Source: Syntrophaceae bacterium (GTDB lineage Bacteria; Desulfobacterota; Desulfomonilia; Desulfomonilales; Desulfomonilaceae). From it: 40,824 nt of DNA. Below, in pieces: positions 32,350 through 40,707 of the stretch. The first letter of the stretch is position 1. The number at the start of each line of letters is the position of its first letter. The stretch lies in NCBI GenBank assembly GCA_031292235.1, contig JARLHM010000210.1, positions 1 through 40,824 on the forward strand. Reading direction: 5' to 3'. The notes beneath the pieces were generated by a model that searched no databases, was not told the DNA's origin, and saw only the letters and a program-made list of their open reading frames with translations. Position numbers and translations under genes: made by a program.

Positions 32350-33408
32350 TTAGGGTGTTAAGGAGCTGGGTGGTCTTTGGTAGAGATGTACCCATTTATT
32401 GTGCTCCGCAAGATTGGTTGAAAATTGGTGGCTACCGTCATTTTTTGCCACAAAATATAGGTAGTCTACAGCAGCCGGCATTACCGCCGCAATTAGCGAT
32501 TCTTTACCTGGATTGGCAATTGGACCTGGTGGAAGTCCCGTATTCTGATAGGTGTTATATGGTTGCTTACGGTCAAGGTCGGCCCGCGTGATTTTTGCTC
32601 CCATAGGCTTGATGCCGTATATTACGGTTGGGTCGCACTGGAGTTTCATCTTTTGTCTCAGACGGTTATGAAAGACTGCTGAAACTAAAGAGTGTTCATT
32701 GGGTTTGGCCTCTTTTTCAATAAGTGAGGCGAGTGTAACGACCTGTAAGGGGCTCCATCCATATTTCTCCGCTGTTTCCTGGACATATTTGTCATAGACC
32801 GAGTGGAATCTTGACACCATTTTCTTTGCGACCAGCTTCACATTGGACCTTTCGGACGGCCTTAGAAAATATGTGTCAGGGAAAAGAAAGCCTTCAAGGG
32901 AGATGCCTTCGATACCCAATTCATCAAGAAACGCCGGGTCCGAAGCAATCGCCAGAAAGTCCTTTTTGGACGCAATACCCCTTTGCTCAAACAAGTCGGC
33001 AATCTGAAAAATGTTGTATCCTTCAGGAATTGTAATGGTAAATACAAGAGTCTTGCCGGAAATAAGGAGATCCAGGACATTTCCAGGGTCACTTCCAGTC
33101 TTCAGGAGATAGTCTCCAGCTTTCACATGGCGCTGCTCACCTCGAATAAAGGCGACAATCTTAAAAACCAGCTTGCTGGAAATAACACCCTGTTCTTGAA
33201 GTATACTACCAACCTCTGACAGCGAAGCCCCCTTGGGAATGGTTACGACAACGTCATGGCTGGGGACTGTTTTCTCGGATCCAGAAGCAAGCAAATGGCG
33301 CACCATTTCTGGAAAGTTAGAATAGAGATAATGTCCCCCAACAGCTAGGACAATCAATAAAGCAACTGCGGAAGCTGTCTTAACTATAGAGAAAACAGGA
33401 ACTTTCAT
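32350..33408 (-). CDS. mltG: Endolytic murein transglycosylase MltG (YceG-like)
   Basis: 352 residues. One N-terminal membrane helix (AVALLIVLAVGGHYLYS, about 14-30) anchors the protein. VVVTIPKGASLSEVGSIL is a LysM-like segment, and LASLIEKEAKPNEHSLVSAV then FHNRLRQKMKLQCDPTVIYG is the catalytic YceG signature with glutamates E231/E233. MltG cleaves nascent glycan strands and sets their length. Its start overlaps the ruvX stop (ATGA), and the ruvX-mltG pairing is common in bacteria. It is a housekeeping gene unrelated to the aromatic-type genes. Confidence 0.93.
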   Translation of the reverse strand: MKVPVFSIVKTASAVALLIVLAVGGHYLYSNFPEMVRHLLASGSEKTVPSHDVVVTIPKGASLSEVGSILQEQGVISSKLVFKIVAFIRGEQRHVKAGDYLLKTGSDPGNVLDLLISGKTLVFTITIPEGYNIFQIADLFEQRGIASKKDFLAIASDPAFLDELGIEGISLEGFLFPDTYFLRPSERSNVKLVAKKMVSRFHSVYDKYVQETAEKYGWSPLQVVTLASLIEKEAKPNEHSLVSAVFHNRLRQKMKLQCDPTVIYGIKPMGAKITRADLDRKQPYNTYQNTGLPPGPIANPGKESLIAAVMPAAVDYLYFVAKNDGSHQFSTNLAEHNKWVHLYQRPPSSLTP

Positions 33409-33836
33409 GATTCAAACGATGCCTCATTACGCCGGCGATCGAGATGACCTTGCAGGATCAACGCTGCGGCAACCTTGTCAATAACTTTTCTGCGTTTGGC
33501 TCTGCTCATGTCGGCTTCCAACAGCGCACGTTCCGCCGCTACCGTTGTCAATCGTTCATCCCATTCGTAAACCGGCACTGTAACATTTCCAGATATGAGG
33601 TCCTTGAACTTTCGGACTTTCTCTACCTGATGGCCTTCGGAACCGTCCATGTTGTACGGTACGCCAATCACAATCTCTGTTACATCATAATCACGAACAA
33701 TTTCAAGCACTCGGCGAAGATCCCTTTCCGGATTGGTCGACGCTATGGTTTCCAAGGCCTGAGCAATAATGCCGGATTGATCGCTAATAGCCACCCCAAT
33801 CCTCTTTGAACCCATGTCTAGTGCTAAAGCTCGCAA
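33405..33836 (-). CDS. ruvX: RuvX/YqgF-type Holliday junction resolvase or pre-16S rRNA nuclease
   Basis: 143 residues from TTG 33836, chosen because AAGGGG lies just upstream and the protein then begins RALALDMGSKRIGVAISDQ, the usual YqgF start (family length 138-150). Other motifs: VTEIVIGVPYNMDGSEG with the acidic active site, VPVYEWDERLTTVAAERAL and KVIDKVAAALILQGHL near the end, all intact. YqgF processes 16S rRNA and has a resolvase-like RNase H fold. A terminator-like hairpin (33860-33890) lies 24 nt upstream of the start. mltG follows with a 4-nt overlap. Confidence 0.92.
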   Translation of the reverse strand: MRALALDMGSKRIGVAISDQSGIIAQALETIASTNPERDLRRVLEIVRDYDVTEIVIGVPYNMDGSEGHQVEKVRKFKDLISGNVTVPVYEWDERLTTVAAERALLEADMSRAKRRKVIDKVAAALILQGHLDRRRNEASFES

Positions 33837-33859
33837 TTGTATCACCCCTTGCCGGCAGT

Positions 33860-33890
33860 AAAAAAGCTGTCCTAATAATTTTAAGACAGC
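33860..33890 (-). terminator. Intrinsic terminator or attenuator between the TPR gene and ruvX
   Basis: GCTGTC (33866-33871) pairs with GACAGC (33885-33890), and the flanking CTAA/TTAA extends the stem with one mismatch. On the minus strand the hairpin is followed by six T (33865-33860). This is a good intrinsic terminator for the TPR gene. A minus-strand TTGACA at 33920-33915 with a weak TAAACG 17 nt on (33897-33892) could start a ruvX transcript just ahead of it, making it an attenuator. Confidence 0.72.
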
Positions 33891-33977
33891 ACGTTTATTT
33901 GATTGTTGCCGGGGTGTCAAGTTTTTAGGTTTTTGAGGATTAATACGATGGCTCGAAAAGTAGTTCTCAAGCCTTCG

Positions 33978-34634
33978 TTAAATGGTCTGATCAAGCCCGT
34001 TTATCGATGGCGAGGTTTCGAAGTGGTTCGGCATATGACGGAGAGGTTCCTTGCAATTCAAAATAGCTTGAGCTACCTCAAGAATATAGGCGATGTCATC
34101 ACGAGTTGAATACGGAATACACTTCTCGGCCTCTATTGGCAGAGTCACCCCTACAAGACGAGGCGGGACCCTTGTGATTCTTACGCCGCGCAGCAGGCGG
34201 TCCGGCAATTTTGCTATGGCCTCATTTGATATCAACACCAAGTTTTCATCATCAGATACCAGCGCCATACCTGGGATAGACCTATTCTTGCGACCTGTTA
34301 CATCTCTCAGCCCGTCCTTTAGCTGTTGAGTCAGGATGCTCAAGTTGGCCCGAATTTCGGCTATCGCTGTGATGCCCTCAATTGCCTGCCGCCTTTGGAT
34401 TGTGTCACCTACAATGAGAGCCTCTTCGAAGCAGTCGAGAGCTTCAGGCAGGAATTTTCGGGAGAGATTGGCTCGGGCTTCTATGAGCATATTACGGGCT
34501 TCCGGTTCATCCAGCGCCTCAGGATCAAAGGCTTTGCTGTAACATTCCACGGCGGACGCAATGTCGCCCCGTTCCAGCAGCTCCCGGCCTTTTACGACAT
34601 ATGAAAAATCGTCAGAAATGGTATTGCTATGCAT
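33978..34634 (-). CDS. TPR-containing protein of unknown function
   Basis: 218 residues, with a weak ribosome site at ATG 34634. The first 75 residues have two TPR-like helical hairpins (VVKGRELLERGDIASAVECY and KFLPEALDCFEEALIVGD). A middle helical part is followed by a strand-rich segment (MALVSDDENLVLISNEAIAK and RGVRITRVPPRLVGVTLPIE). No catalytic motif, signal peptide or membrane helix is visible. The C-terminal half may be a small nucleotide- or protein-binding module. It is isolated on the minus strand and has its own terminator at 33860-33890. Confidence 0.65.
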   Translation of the reverse strand: MHSNTISDDFSYVVKGRELLERGDIASAVECYSKAFDPEALDEPEARNMLIEARANLSRKFLPEALDCFEEALIVGDTIQRRQAIEGITAIAEIRANLSILTQQLKDGLRDVTGRKNRSIPGMALVSDDENLVLISNEAIAKLPDRLLRGVRITRVPPRLVGVTLPIEAEKCIPYSTRDDIAYILEVAQAILNCKEPLRHMPNHFETSPSINGLDQTI

Positions 34635-35160
34635 TTTGGGACACTCGCGATGTTTAGTTTATTGTTTAGAGGAAAACCCCTGTTTTGAAAATAAGGAAGT
34701 GGAAAGAATAAATTCAATCCTTCTTGTTGCTCACACCCAGAACTGAGCCGATGAAATGCGCAATGCCTTCATTTAATATAGATTCCGGGAGACCTCACGT
34801 GTTCCCGCGTTAACTAACTCCGGCCCGGATATCACCGACCAAAGCTACGGAAAAGTGAATGAAATGTAATACTAAAATTAAACGAGGTGTTATGCTCACT
34901 TAATTAAGCGATGCATAACATGTTACTGGTAACTTTACAACAAAATAAGTAATATGGTCATATTTTGAAAACGATTGTGAGGAAAACATTCCTGGCGCCA
35001 AATGATCATGATACTTGTTGAAGCCAAACCATTAAAATGATAGGAGTGCTAAGGAAAGAAAGCCTCGGCTAAAAATTGAAGCCTTATTAGAGAGACGCCC
35101 GACAATCGACTGGTGATTATTTCATTAGTTTATTTGTGATGTTGAGCGAAGTCCTAGGTT
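34635..35160. other. Non-coding region with a cluster of palindromes, upstream of the sensor kinase gene
   Basis: This 526-nt region has no supported coding frame. Within 122 bp it holds five dyads. TGTTATGC/GCATAACA encloses CTTAATTAAG (34888-34920). GTTACTGGTAAC is at 34922-34933, AATATGGTCATATT at 34951-34964, TGGCGCCA at 34993-35000 and ATGATCAT at 35002-35009. They are AT-rich and 150-270 bp ahead of the kinase start codon. They could be operators or a binding array. A clear -10/-35 promoter was not found. Confidence 0.5.
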
Positions 35161-36969
35161 ATGAAAATCAAAGAATTGATGCGATATCTTCCTGTTTTGT
35201 CCATTGTGCTTGTCGCTGGAACTTTGCTTGTCATTGTTGTTATTTTTACAATTAGGAATATCAACGCGCAGAACCAGAGGATGGAGGAATTTACTTTAAG
35301 ACAGGGGATTTCCGTAATACGTACACTGGAAGCAGGAACTCGAACTGGTTTCATGGAGGGAGACTGGGGGATCGAATATTTACAGATGCTCATTGAGCAA
35401 GCCGCCAAAGATCCCGATGTTGAGTGGGTAGGGCTTATAAATAGTGACGGGATGATTGTGGCGCACAGCGAACCGGCAAAGATCGGCCTTCGTTTGCTCA
35501 TGGGGAAGGAGCTTCAGACGGTCCGTACTGTAATCAGGACTGGTGAGCCTCTTTCATTTAAGCGCGAATTGCCGGATGGGCGAACAATTTTTGAAATTTG
35601 GAAACCCTTTACGCCGTTTCCTGATCAACTGGCGGAGAGTGAGATCGCTGCGAAGCACACGCGCATAGGTCAGGAACTACTGGACCTGTTTGATCGTGAG
35701 CAGAAGCAGGTTCTTTTTCTTGGCTTGAAGATGGACCGTTTCAAGGAAATTCGGCGACAGGAAATCGTGTTCGCCGTGTTCATGGGGGCAGTGCTTTTTA
35801 TCGTTGGTTCGGCAAGTGTCTATTTCGTCTTTGTAGTTCAGAACGCCTACCTTGTCAGGCGTACCCTTGACGAAATGCGGACGTACACGAGAAATGTTCT
35901 AGAGAGCATGGCAAACGGCTTGATTACTGTGGACCGTTCATTACGTGTCGCTACATACAATCCAAACGCGCTGGAAATCCTGAGAAAGGCTAAGGAAGAC
36001 CTAGATGGCAAGTTAATATCCGAGATCTTACCCGTAGAAGATGAGATCAGGAAGGTCCTTTCAGACCCAAATTCAATTTTCGAAAAAGAGGTCAAGGTAA
36101 ATGGGGATGGGAAGGGTAAGAATTTCCTTGCCTTGACTGTCTCCCCATTGAAGGAACAGGAGTCTTTAAGGCCTCGTGGAGCTGTCGTTATCCTGCGTGA
36201 CATGACCATAATTCGTGAGCTTGAGCAAAAGATCATTGTGAGTGAAAAGTTTGCGGCCCTTGGACGTTTGTCCGCTGGGGTAGCTCACGAGATTCGCAAC
36301 CCGCTCAACTCCATTCGTGGTTTTATTCAATACTTCCAAAAAAAGCTTTCAATGGAACCCGAAGACTATCGCTACACTGAGTTGATGTTAACTGAAGTTG
36401 ACCGTCTCAATCGAGTAATATCTAAGCTCCTGGCCTATTCTAAGCCTCGTGAACCCCGCTTGACCATAAGGTCGGCGGAAGAAATTGTGGATCATTGCGT
36501 GAGAGTGGTTGAGCGTGAAGCTCTTGAGGCAGGAGTGGACATAGTGGTGGCCACCACTGAGAAGGACCTCCCTTTGGTGCTTGTTGATTCGGACCAGATG
36601 ACTCAAGTATTCCTGAACATACTCATCAACGCGATTGAAGCCACTCAAAAAGGTGGAAAAGTCTCAGTCAGATTGCTCACTGACACTCATGGAAGATTAC
36701 AGGTCGTCACTGAGGATACAGGTGAGGGAATTCCACGCGAAAATATTGACAAGCTTTTTGACCCATTTTTCTCGACCAAGAAAAAGGGCACTGGACTAGG
36801 ACTCGCTATCGTAAAAAGTATCATTGAGGGCCATGGGGGCGAAATCGAGGTTGAATCGGACAATAACGGCACAAGATTTATCGTTATATTAAATCCTTAT
36901 GAACCGCCGCAGGAAGTATCGTTAGAACAACCCGAGGCTGAAATTAGCCGGTCCTCGGCCATTTCATGA
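35161..36969 (+). CDS. Membrane-bound sensor histidine kinase (NtrB/ZraS-like)
   Basis: 602 residues. TM1 is about 10-31, a periplasmic sensing domain about 35-200, and TM2 202-226. A PAS-like domain follows at about 240-355 (LESMANGLITVDRSLRVATY). The dimerisation/phospho-acceptor segment is AGVAHEIRNPLNSIRGF with H376. The ATPase domain has NILINAIEAT (N box), EDTGEGIPRENIDKLFDPFF and STKKKGTGLGLAIVKSIIEG. It resembles the ZraS/HydH type. The NtrC-type regulator gene follows 97 nt downstream and is surely its partner. The sensed signal cannot be told. The ribosome site is weak. The upstream region is rich in palindromes. Confidence 0.92.
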   Translation: MKIKELMRYLPVLSIVLVAGTLLVIVVIFTIRNINAQNQRMEEFTLRQGISVIRTLEAGTRTGFMEGDWGIEYLQMLIEQAAKDPDVEWVGLINSDGMIVAHSEPAKIGLRLLMGKELQTVRTVIRTGEPLSFKRELPDGRTIFEIWKPFTPFPDQLAESEIAAKHTRIGQELLDLFDREQKQVLFLGLKMDRFKEIRRQEIVFAVFMGAVLFIVGSASVYFVFVVQNAYLVRRTLDEMRTYTRNVLESMANGLITVDRSLRVATYNPNALEILRKAKEDLDGKLISEILPVEDEIRKVLSDPNSIFEKEVKVNGDGKGKNFLALTVSPLKEQESLRPRGAVVILRDMTIIRELEQKIIVSEKFAALGRLSAGVAHEIRNPLNSIRGFIQYFQKKLSMEPEDYRYTELMLTEVDRLNRVISKLLAYSKPREPRLTIRSAEEIVDHCVRVVEREALEAGVDIVVATTEKDLPLVLVDSDQMTQVFLNILINAIEATQKGGKVSVRLLTDTHGRLQVVTEDTGEGIPRENIDKLFDPFFSTKKKGTGLGLAIVKSIIEGHGGEIEVESDNNGTRFIVILNPYEPPQEVSLEQPEAEISRSSAIS

Positions 36970-37066
36970 TTAATTAATCTGGACATTAGGAATTTTAGAA
37001 GAATCATGCCATGATGATGGCCAATATCCGTATTTGTCGTTTCTTTTTTAGGTAAATGGATCTCTT

Positions 37067-38464
37067 ATGAATGCAAGACAGGCGAAAATTCTAGTTGTTG
37101 ATGATGAGCCATCCCAGAGGAAGATGCTAAAAGCCAACCTTTCCCTGGACGGTTATCAAGTTTTCGAGGCTGAAGATGGTAAAGATGCGATAGAGCGGGT
37201 GTCAGACGAATTTTACGATTTAATCCTCATGGACAATAGAATGTCCAATGTAGACGGTATAGAAGCTTTGCGTGAAATCAAGAAAATCTCACCCGGGATC
37301 CCAGTTATCATAATCACAGCATACGCCTCAGTAGAGACAGCGATTGAAGCTTTGCAGGCTGGAGCGCATGATTATCTGACTAAACCTCTCGATATAGAAG
37401 AATTAAGAATAAAGGTTCAACAAACACTGGAGTTCTGGCGATTAAAAGAAGAGAATATTCTTCAAAAAAGACGCATAGAGAATTTATTCGACGCGTCACA
37501 AATTGTGGGCCGCTCCTATAAGATGAGACAGGTTCTTGAGACCGTCGCAATGGTAGCGCCTACTGAGGCTTCAGTGCTCATTCTTGGAGAATCCGGCACT
37601 GGTAAGGAGTTGATTGCAAACGCTTTACACCAAGGATCTTCGAGATCGGACAAAAGATTCATCAAGATCAACTGTGCCGCGCTCCCCGAAACACTTTTGG
37701 AAAGTGAATTGTTCGGGCACGAGAGAGGCGCTTTCACAGGCGCCGTTGGAAGACGGCCAGGCAGGTTTGAACTTGCTGATGGAGGCACGATATTTCTCGA
37801 TGAAATTGGTGAAATGACGCCCTCTACACAGTCTAAACTTCTGCGTGTCCTTCAGGAACGCGAATTTGAACCGCTAGGATCTACCAAGACTGTGAAAGTC
37901 GATATCAGAATATTGAGCGCCACAAACAAGGACCTCAAGGAGGAAGTCAAGCGAGGGACGTTTCGTGAAGACCTGTTTTATCGGCTCAATGTAGTGCCCA
38001 TTCAGTTGCCGCCACTAAGAGAGCGTAAGGAAGATATCTCACTATTGACTGAACATTTTCTCAAAATTTACAATGAAAAGAATGGACGTCATCTAAAGGG
38101 TTTCCATCCGAGGGCTCTCGACGCGATGATGCGCTATTCCTGGCCTGGAAACATAAGGGAACTCGAAAATGTAGTAGAGCGCGCCGTGATCTTGACCCGT
38201 GATGAGTATGTTTCCCTACCTGAGTTGCCGGAATCGATCGCTCTGGCAGTTGAAAACCCAATTCCGGGGATGAACAGTGACGGGATAAGGCCTGGAACGA
38301 CAATACGTGAAGTTGAAAAGGAACTTATTCTTGTAACATTGCAACATAACGATGGTAACAGGACTAGAAGCGCCGCCGAGCTTGGAATTACACGCCGAAC
38401 CTTGCAGAACAAGTTGAAAGAATACGGCATTGATCACCATGGAACGGATAGCCACTTGGAGTAA
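37067..38464 (+). CDS. Sigma-54-dependent response regulator (NtrC/ZraR-like)
   Basis: 465 residues. The receiver domain has the acidic pair D12-D13, phospho-acceptor D56 (LILMDNRMSN), T/S and K (TKPLD). The AAA+ domain has Walker A GESGTGKE, the sigma-54 contact GAFTGA within FGHERGAFTGAVGRRPGRFE, Walker B GGTIFLDEIGEM and the sensor region VDIRILSATNKDLKEEV. The C-terminal Fis-type helix-turn-helix is NRTRSAAELGITRRTLQNKL. It should activate sigma-54 promoters when phosphorylated by the kinase encoded just upstream. Target genes are not visible here; I found no convincing sigma-54 site near the other genes in the window. Confidence 0.94.
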   Translation: MNARQAKILVVDDEPSQRKMLKANLSLDGYQVFEAEDGKDAIERVSDEFYDLILMDNRMSNVDGIEALREIKKISPGIPVIIITAYASVETAIEALQAGAHDYLTKPLDIEELRIKVQQTLEFWRLKEENILQKRRIENLFDASQIVGRSYKMRQVLETVAMVAPTEASVLILGESGTGKELIANALHQGSSRSDKRFIKINCAALPETLLESELFGHERGAFTGAVGRRPGRFELADGGTIFLDEIGEMTPSTQSKLLRVLQEREFEPLGSTKTVKVDIRILSATNKDLKEEVKRGTFREDLFYRLNVVPIQLPPLRERKEDISLLTEHFLKIYNEKNGRHLKGFHPRALDAMMRYSWPGNIRELENVVERAVILTRDEYVSLPELPESIALAVENPIPGMNSDGIRPGTTIREVEKELILVTLQHNDGNRTRSAAELGITRRTLQNKLKEYGIDHHGTDSHLE

Positions 38465-38625
38465 TCTGAGTCTACACTAGTCGTCCGGCCTTTATTCCGA
38501 GGCATGATCAAACAAAATTCATCCCTGTTCGCATTCCAACCAACTAATAGCCCCCGCTGTGGGTAAGTGTTTCCTTCACTACAAGCGAAATAGTATCAGA
38601 TATGTGGATATGCAAAAAAGTGGGA

Positions 38626-38662
38626 TTGGGGGAACGCCTCGTTTTGCGAAACGAACCCCCAA
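38626..38662. terminator. Possible bidirectional terminator hairpin
   Basis: An outer 7-bp stem, TTGGGGG (38626-38632) with CCCCCAA (38656-38662), encloses an inner stem, CGTTT-TGCG-AAACG (38640-38653). It stands between the plus-strand regulator gene (ending 38464) and the minus-strand secreted-protein gene (ending 38732). On the minus strand a T-run follows about 9 nt on (AATCCCACTTTTTT); on the plus strand there is none, so it would best serve the minus-strand gene. Confidence 0.5.
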
Positions 38663-38731
38663 AAAGAGGAGGTACGATTAAAGTGGGATCAATAAGGCCT
38701 CTTAACTAGACGCCTGTTGGTGAGCAAACGG

Positions 38732-39496
38732 TCAGCTTCCACCTGGAGCAGGGGTGGGGAAGACCGCCGGGGTTGCCGAAGTCGTGGGTGTAGACTGAGT
38801 TGTTGTCGGTTGAGCCGTTTCAGGCTGAATCGTCGTTTCAGGTTGGATTGAAAGGCCTGGAAGTGTCGGGGCCGTCTCCGTTGTGCTGTCCGGTGTTCCA
38901 GACGATGTTGTTTCTACTGTAGGGGTCTTGCTGTAAGGGCAGCTCGATGTCATCGTAGTTGTTGTGGTTGACGATGATGGGGAACTAGATGTCATTGATG
39001 TTTGAGGTGGTGCGCTCAAGGCGCTGAAACTGTTCACCGCCAATGAACTGGAACTGGTTGGGTCCGTCTCCCCTGTGACCTGTTCATAAGTTTGCCTCAT
39101 GCGGTTGATGAGGTCGGATGTCCGCGACAATTGGTCCTCAATACTGCTGAGCGAAACAGTCGAAATGACGGAGAGATCGTTCTGCATACTGGTTACGGTC
39201 TGGTTAGCCTGGTCTTTTTGCTGCTGGAGCTGATCTCTAAGCCGCTGAAGCTGTTCCATCTGAAGTGACAGATCTTCTTCGGACTTTTGAATTTGTTGGC
39301 CAATCCTTAATCGGGCAAGTTCAAGCTGGCTGTCCGAAGATGTGCGAGCAGCTTGTATTTGCTCAATCTGCGCCTCTATCGAGGTCTTTAAGTTGTTGAT
39401 TTGGGTCGACAAGCTCGTAGGGGTCTGAGCGTTTGCTACCGAGGCTCCGAGGCAGATTCCAAGCAAGATTGTGAACGCTTTGGCTAATGGTTTCAT
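38732..39496 (-). CDS. Secreted coiled-coil, threonine/serine/proline-rich protein
   Basis: 254 residues from ATG 39496 (GGAAG 8 nt upstream); an in-frame TTG 18 nt earlier is less likely. The signal peptide is MKPLAKAFTILLGICLGASV, with likely cleavage after ANA. Residues about 30-140 form a long coiled coil with glutamine-rich heptads (SIEAQIEQIQAARTSSDSQL and LQMEQLQRLRDQLQQQKDQA). The rest is low-complexity T/S/P (SSSPSSSTTTTTMTSSCPYS, ETTIQPETAQPTTTQSTPTT), probably an exposed or cell-wall-spanning tail. No domain is recognised. The charge pattern and length suggest a periplasmic or outer-surface structural protein. Confidence 0.7.
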   Translation of the reverse strand: MKPLAKAFTILLGICLGASVANAQTPTSLSTQINNLKTSIEAQIEQIQAARTSSDSQLELARLRIGQQIQKSEEDLSLQMEQLQRLRDQLQQQKDQANQTVTSMQNDLSVISTVSLSSIEDQLSRTSDLINRMRQTYEQVTGETDPTSSSSLAVNSFSALSAPPQTSMTSSSPSSSTTTTTMTSSCPYSKTPTVETTSSGTPDSTTETAPTLPGLSIQPETTIQPETAQPTTTQSTPTTSATPAVFPTPAPGGS

Positions 39497-39678
39497 AAGC
39501 ATTCTTCCGATCAAAGGCTTCAGGATAATTCTAATAATAATATATCATTTATTACAAATTGTTGCAACATATAATTAAAGTTAAATATTATGTTAAGTAA
39601 CCGTGACCCCACTGCGACATCAAATGAATTTTTAAATGTGTGGATCAAGATTGGTTGAAATTATGCCATGGAATCTGT

Positions 39679-40707
39679 TCAGATCGACAAGGCGGGGCCC
39701 AGAATGTGTTCTTCCAAAGCGGGAAAATAATCTCTAAACTCAGGATACTTGAAGAGATTTCGGGATATGTTTGTCGCTGTCCTCGGGATCGAGGACAAAT
39801 ACCTTGGGCAACCCCTGACCGAAACCTGATAGCCAAATGTTCCAAGGGCCTTGATGTTTCTCTGTAACGACATGATATCAAATATTCTTCGGAAATGTTT
39901 ATAGTCTCGGTCCATTAGGTGATCCGCATTCTCAAGATAATGAACAATTAATTGCTCCACGAGATCTTCAGGCAGTGAAAGATACGAATCCCTGAGCAAG
40001 GATGCGAGATCATATTGGGCAGGCCCCATCCTGGCGTCCTGGAAATCGATCATATAGAGACGGCCATTCTTTATAATGAGATTTCGGGAATGGTAGTCAC
40101 GATGAGTCAAGAACCTGGGCTCAGCCGACAACTCCCGACAAATCTTCTGAAAAAAGGCATTCATTTCCTCAACAGCCACGGATGACGGCCTTTTCGCCGA
40201 CCAACCTCTAACAAAATGAGTCACGAAAAAATTCATTTCCTGCATCAATTTCGTTTCATCAAATGCAAGGTCAAAGGCGCCACAGCGCGACGTGCCTCTC
40301 AATGCGCCTTTTTGCAGATGAACAAGCGTGTCCACCGCAAGTATGTACAGATTTTGTAATTCTTCAACGTCTGTGCGAATCGCCATGGTTTCCAGAAGGT
40401 CATCTCCCAAATCCTCCAGAATAAGGACCCCTGACGCAGCATCATGGAAAAAAATTCGCGGGACTGCCGCCCCCAGATTTTCCAGATATCGCTGAATTCC
40501 TACAAAGGTTCTTTCTTCATTGGATCCAGGTTCTTGCGTAGCCATTATTATAGCAGATTCTGTATCCTTAAAAATGACTCTGAAATATGTCCGGGTTGAA
40601 GCGTCTCCCGCGAGTCGGTTAAACGAGACAGGATTACCGATATTGGTTGCCGCCTTGCTAATTCTTTCCAGAAGAGAGGTGTCTTCAATCAAGCGGAATT
40701 TCTCCAT
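39679..40707 (-). CDS. Aminoglycoside phosphotransferase-fold kinase, AmgK-like
   Basis: 342 residues. FNRLAGDASTRTYFRVIFKD is the ATP-binding loop. The catalytic loop is LTHRDYHSRNLIIKNG, and the metal-binding aspartate is in YMIDFQDARMGPAQYDLASL, followed by LRDSYLSLPEDLVEQLIVHY. These match N-acetylmuramate/N-acetylglucosamine kinases of the AmgK type, which phosphorylate the anomeric position in cell-wall sugar recycling. The upstream gene (cut by the window end) encodes a nucleotidyltransferase-like C-terminus, the usual MurU-type partner. The two overlap by 23 nt. Another sugar or alcohol kinase role cannot be excluded. Confidence 0.8.
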   Translation of the reverse strand: MEKFRLIEDTSLLERISKAATNIGNPVSFNRLAGDASTRTYFRVIFKDTESAIIMATQEPGSNEERTFVGIQRYLENLGAAVPRIFFHDAASGVLILEDLGDDLLETMAIRTDVEELQNLYILAVDTLVHLQKGALRGTSRCGAFDLAFDETKLMQEMNFFVTHFVRGWSAKRPSSVAVEEMNAFFQKICRELSAEPRFLTHRDYHSRNLIIKNGRLYMIDFQDARMGPAQYDLASLLRDSYLSLPEDLVEQLIVHYLENADHLMDRDYKHFRRIFDIMSLQRNIKALGTFGYQVSVRGCPRYLSSIPRTATNISRNLFKYPEFRDYFPALEEHILGPALSI

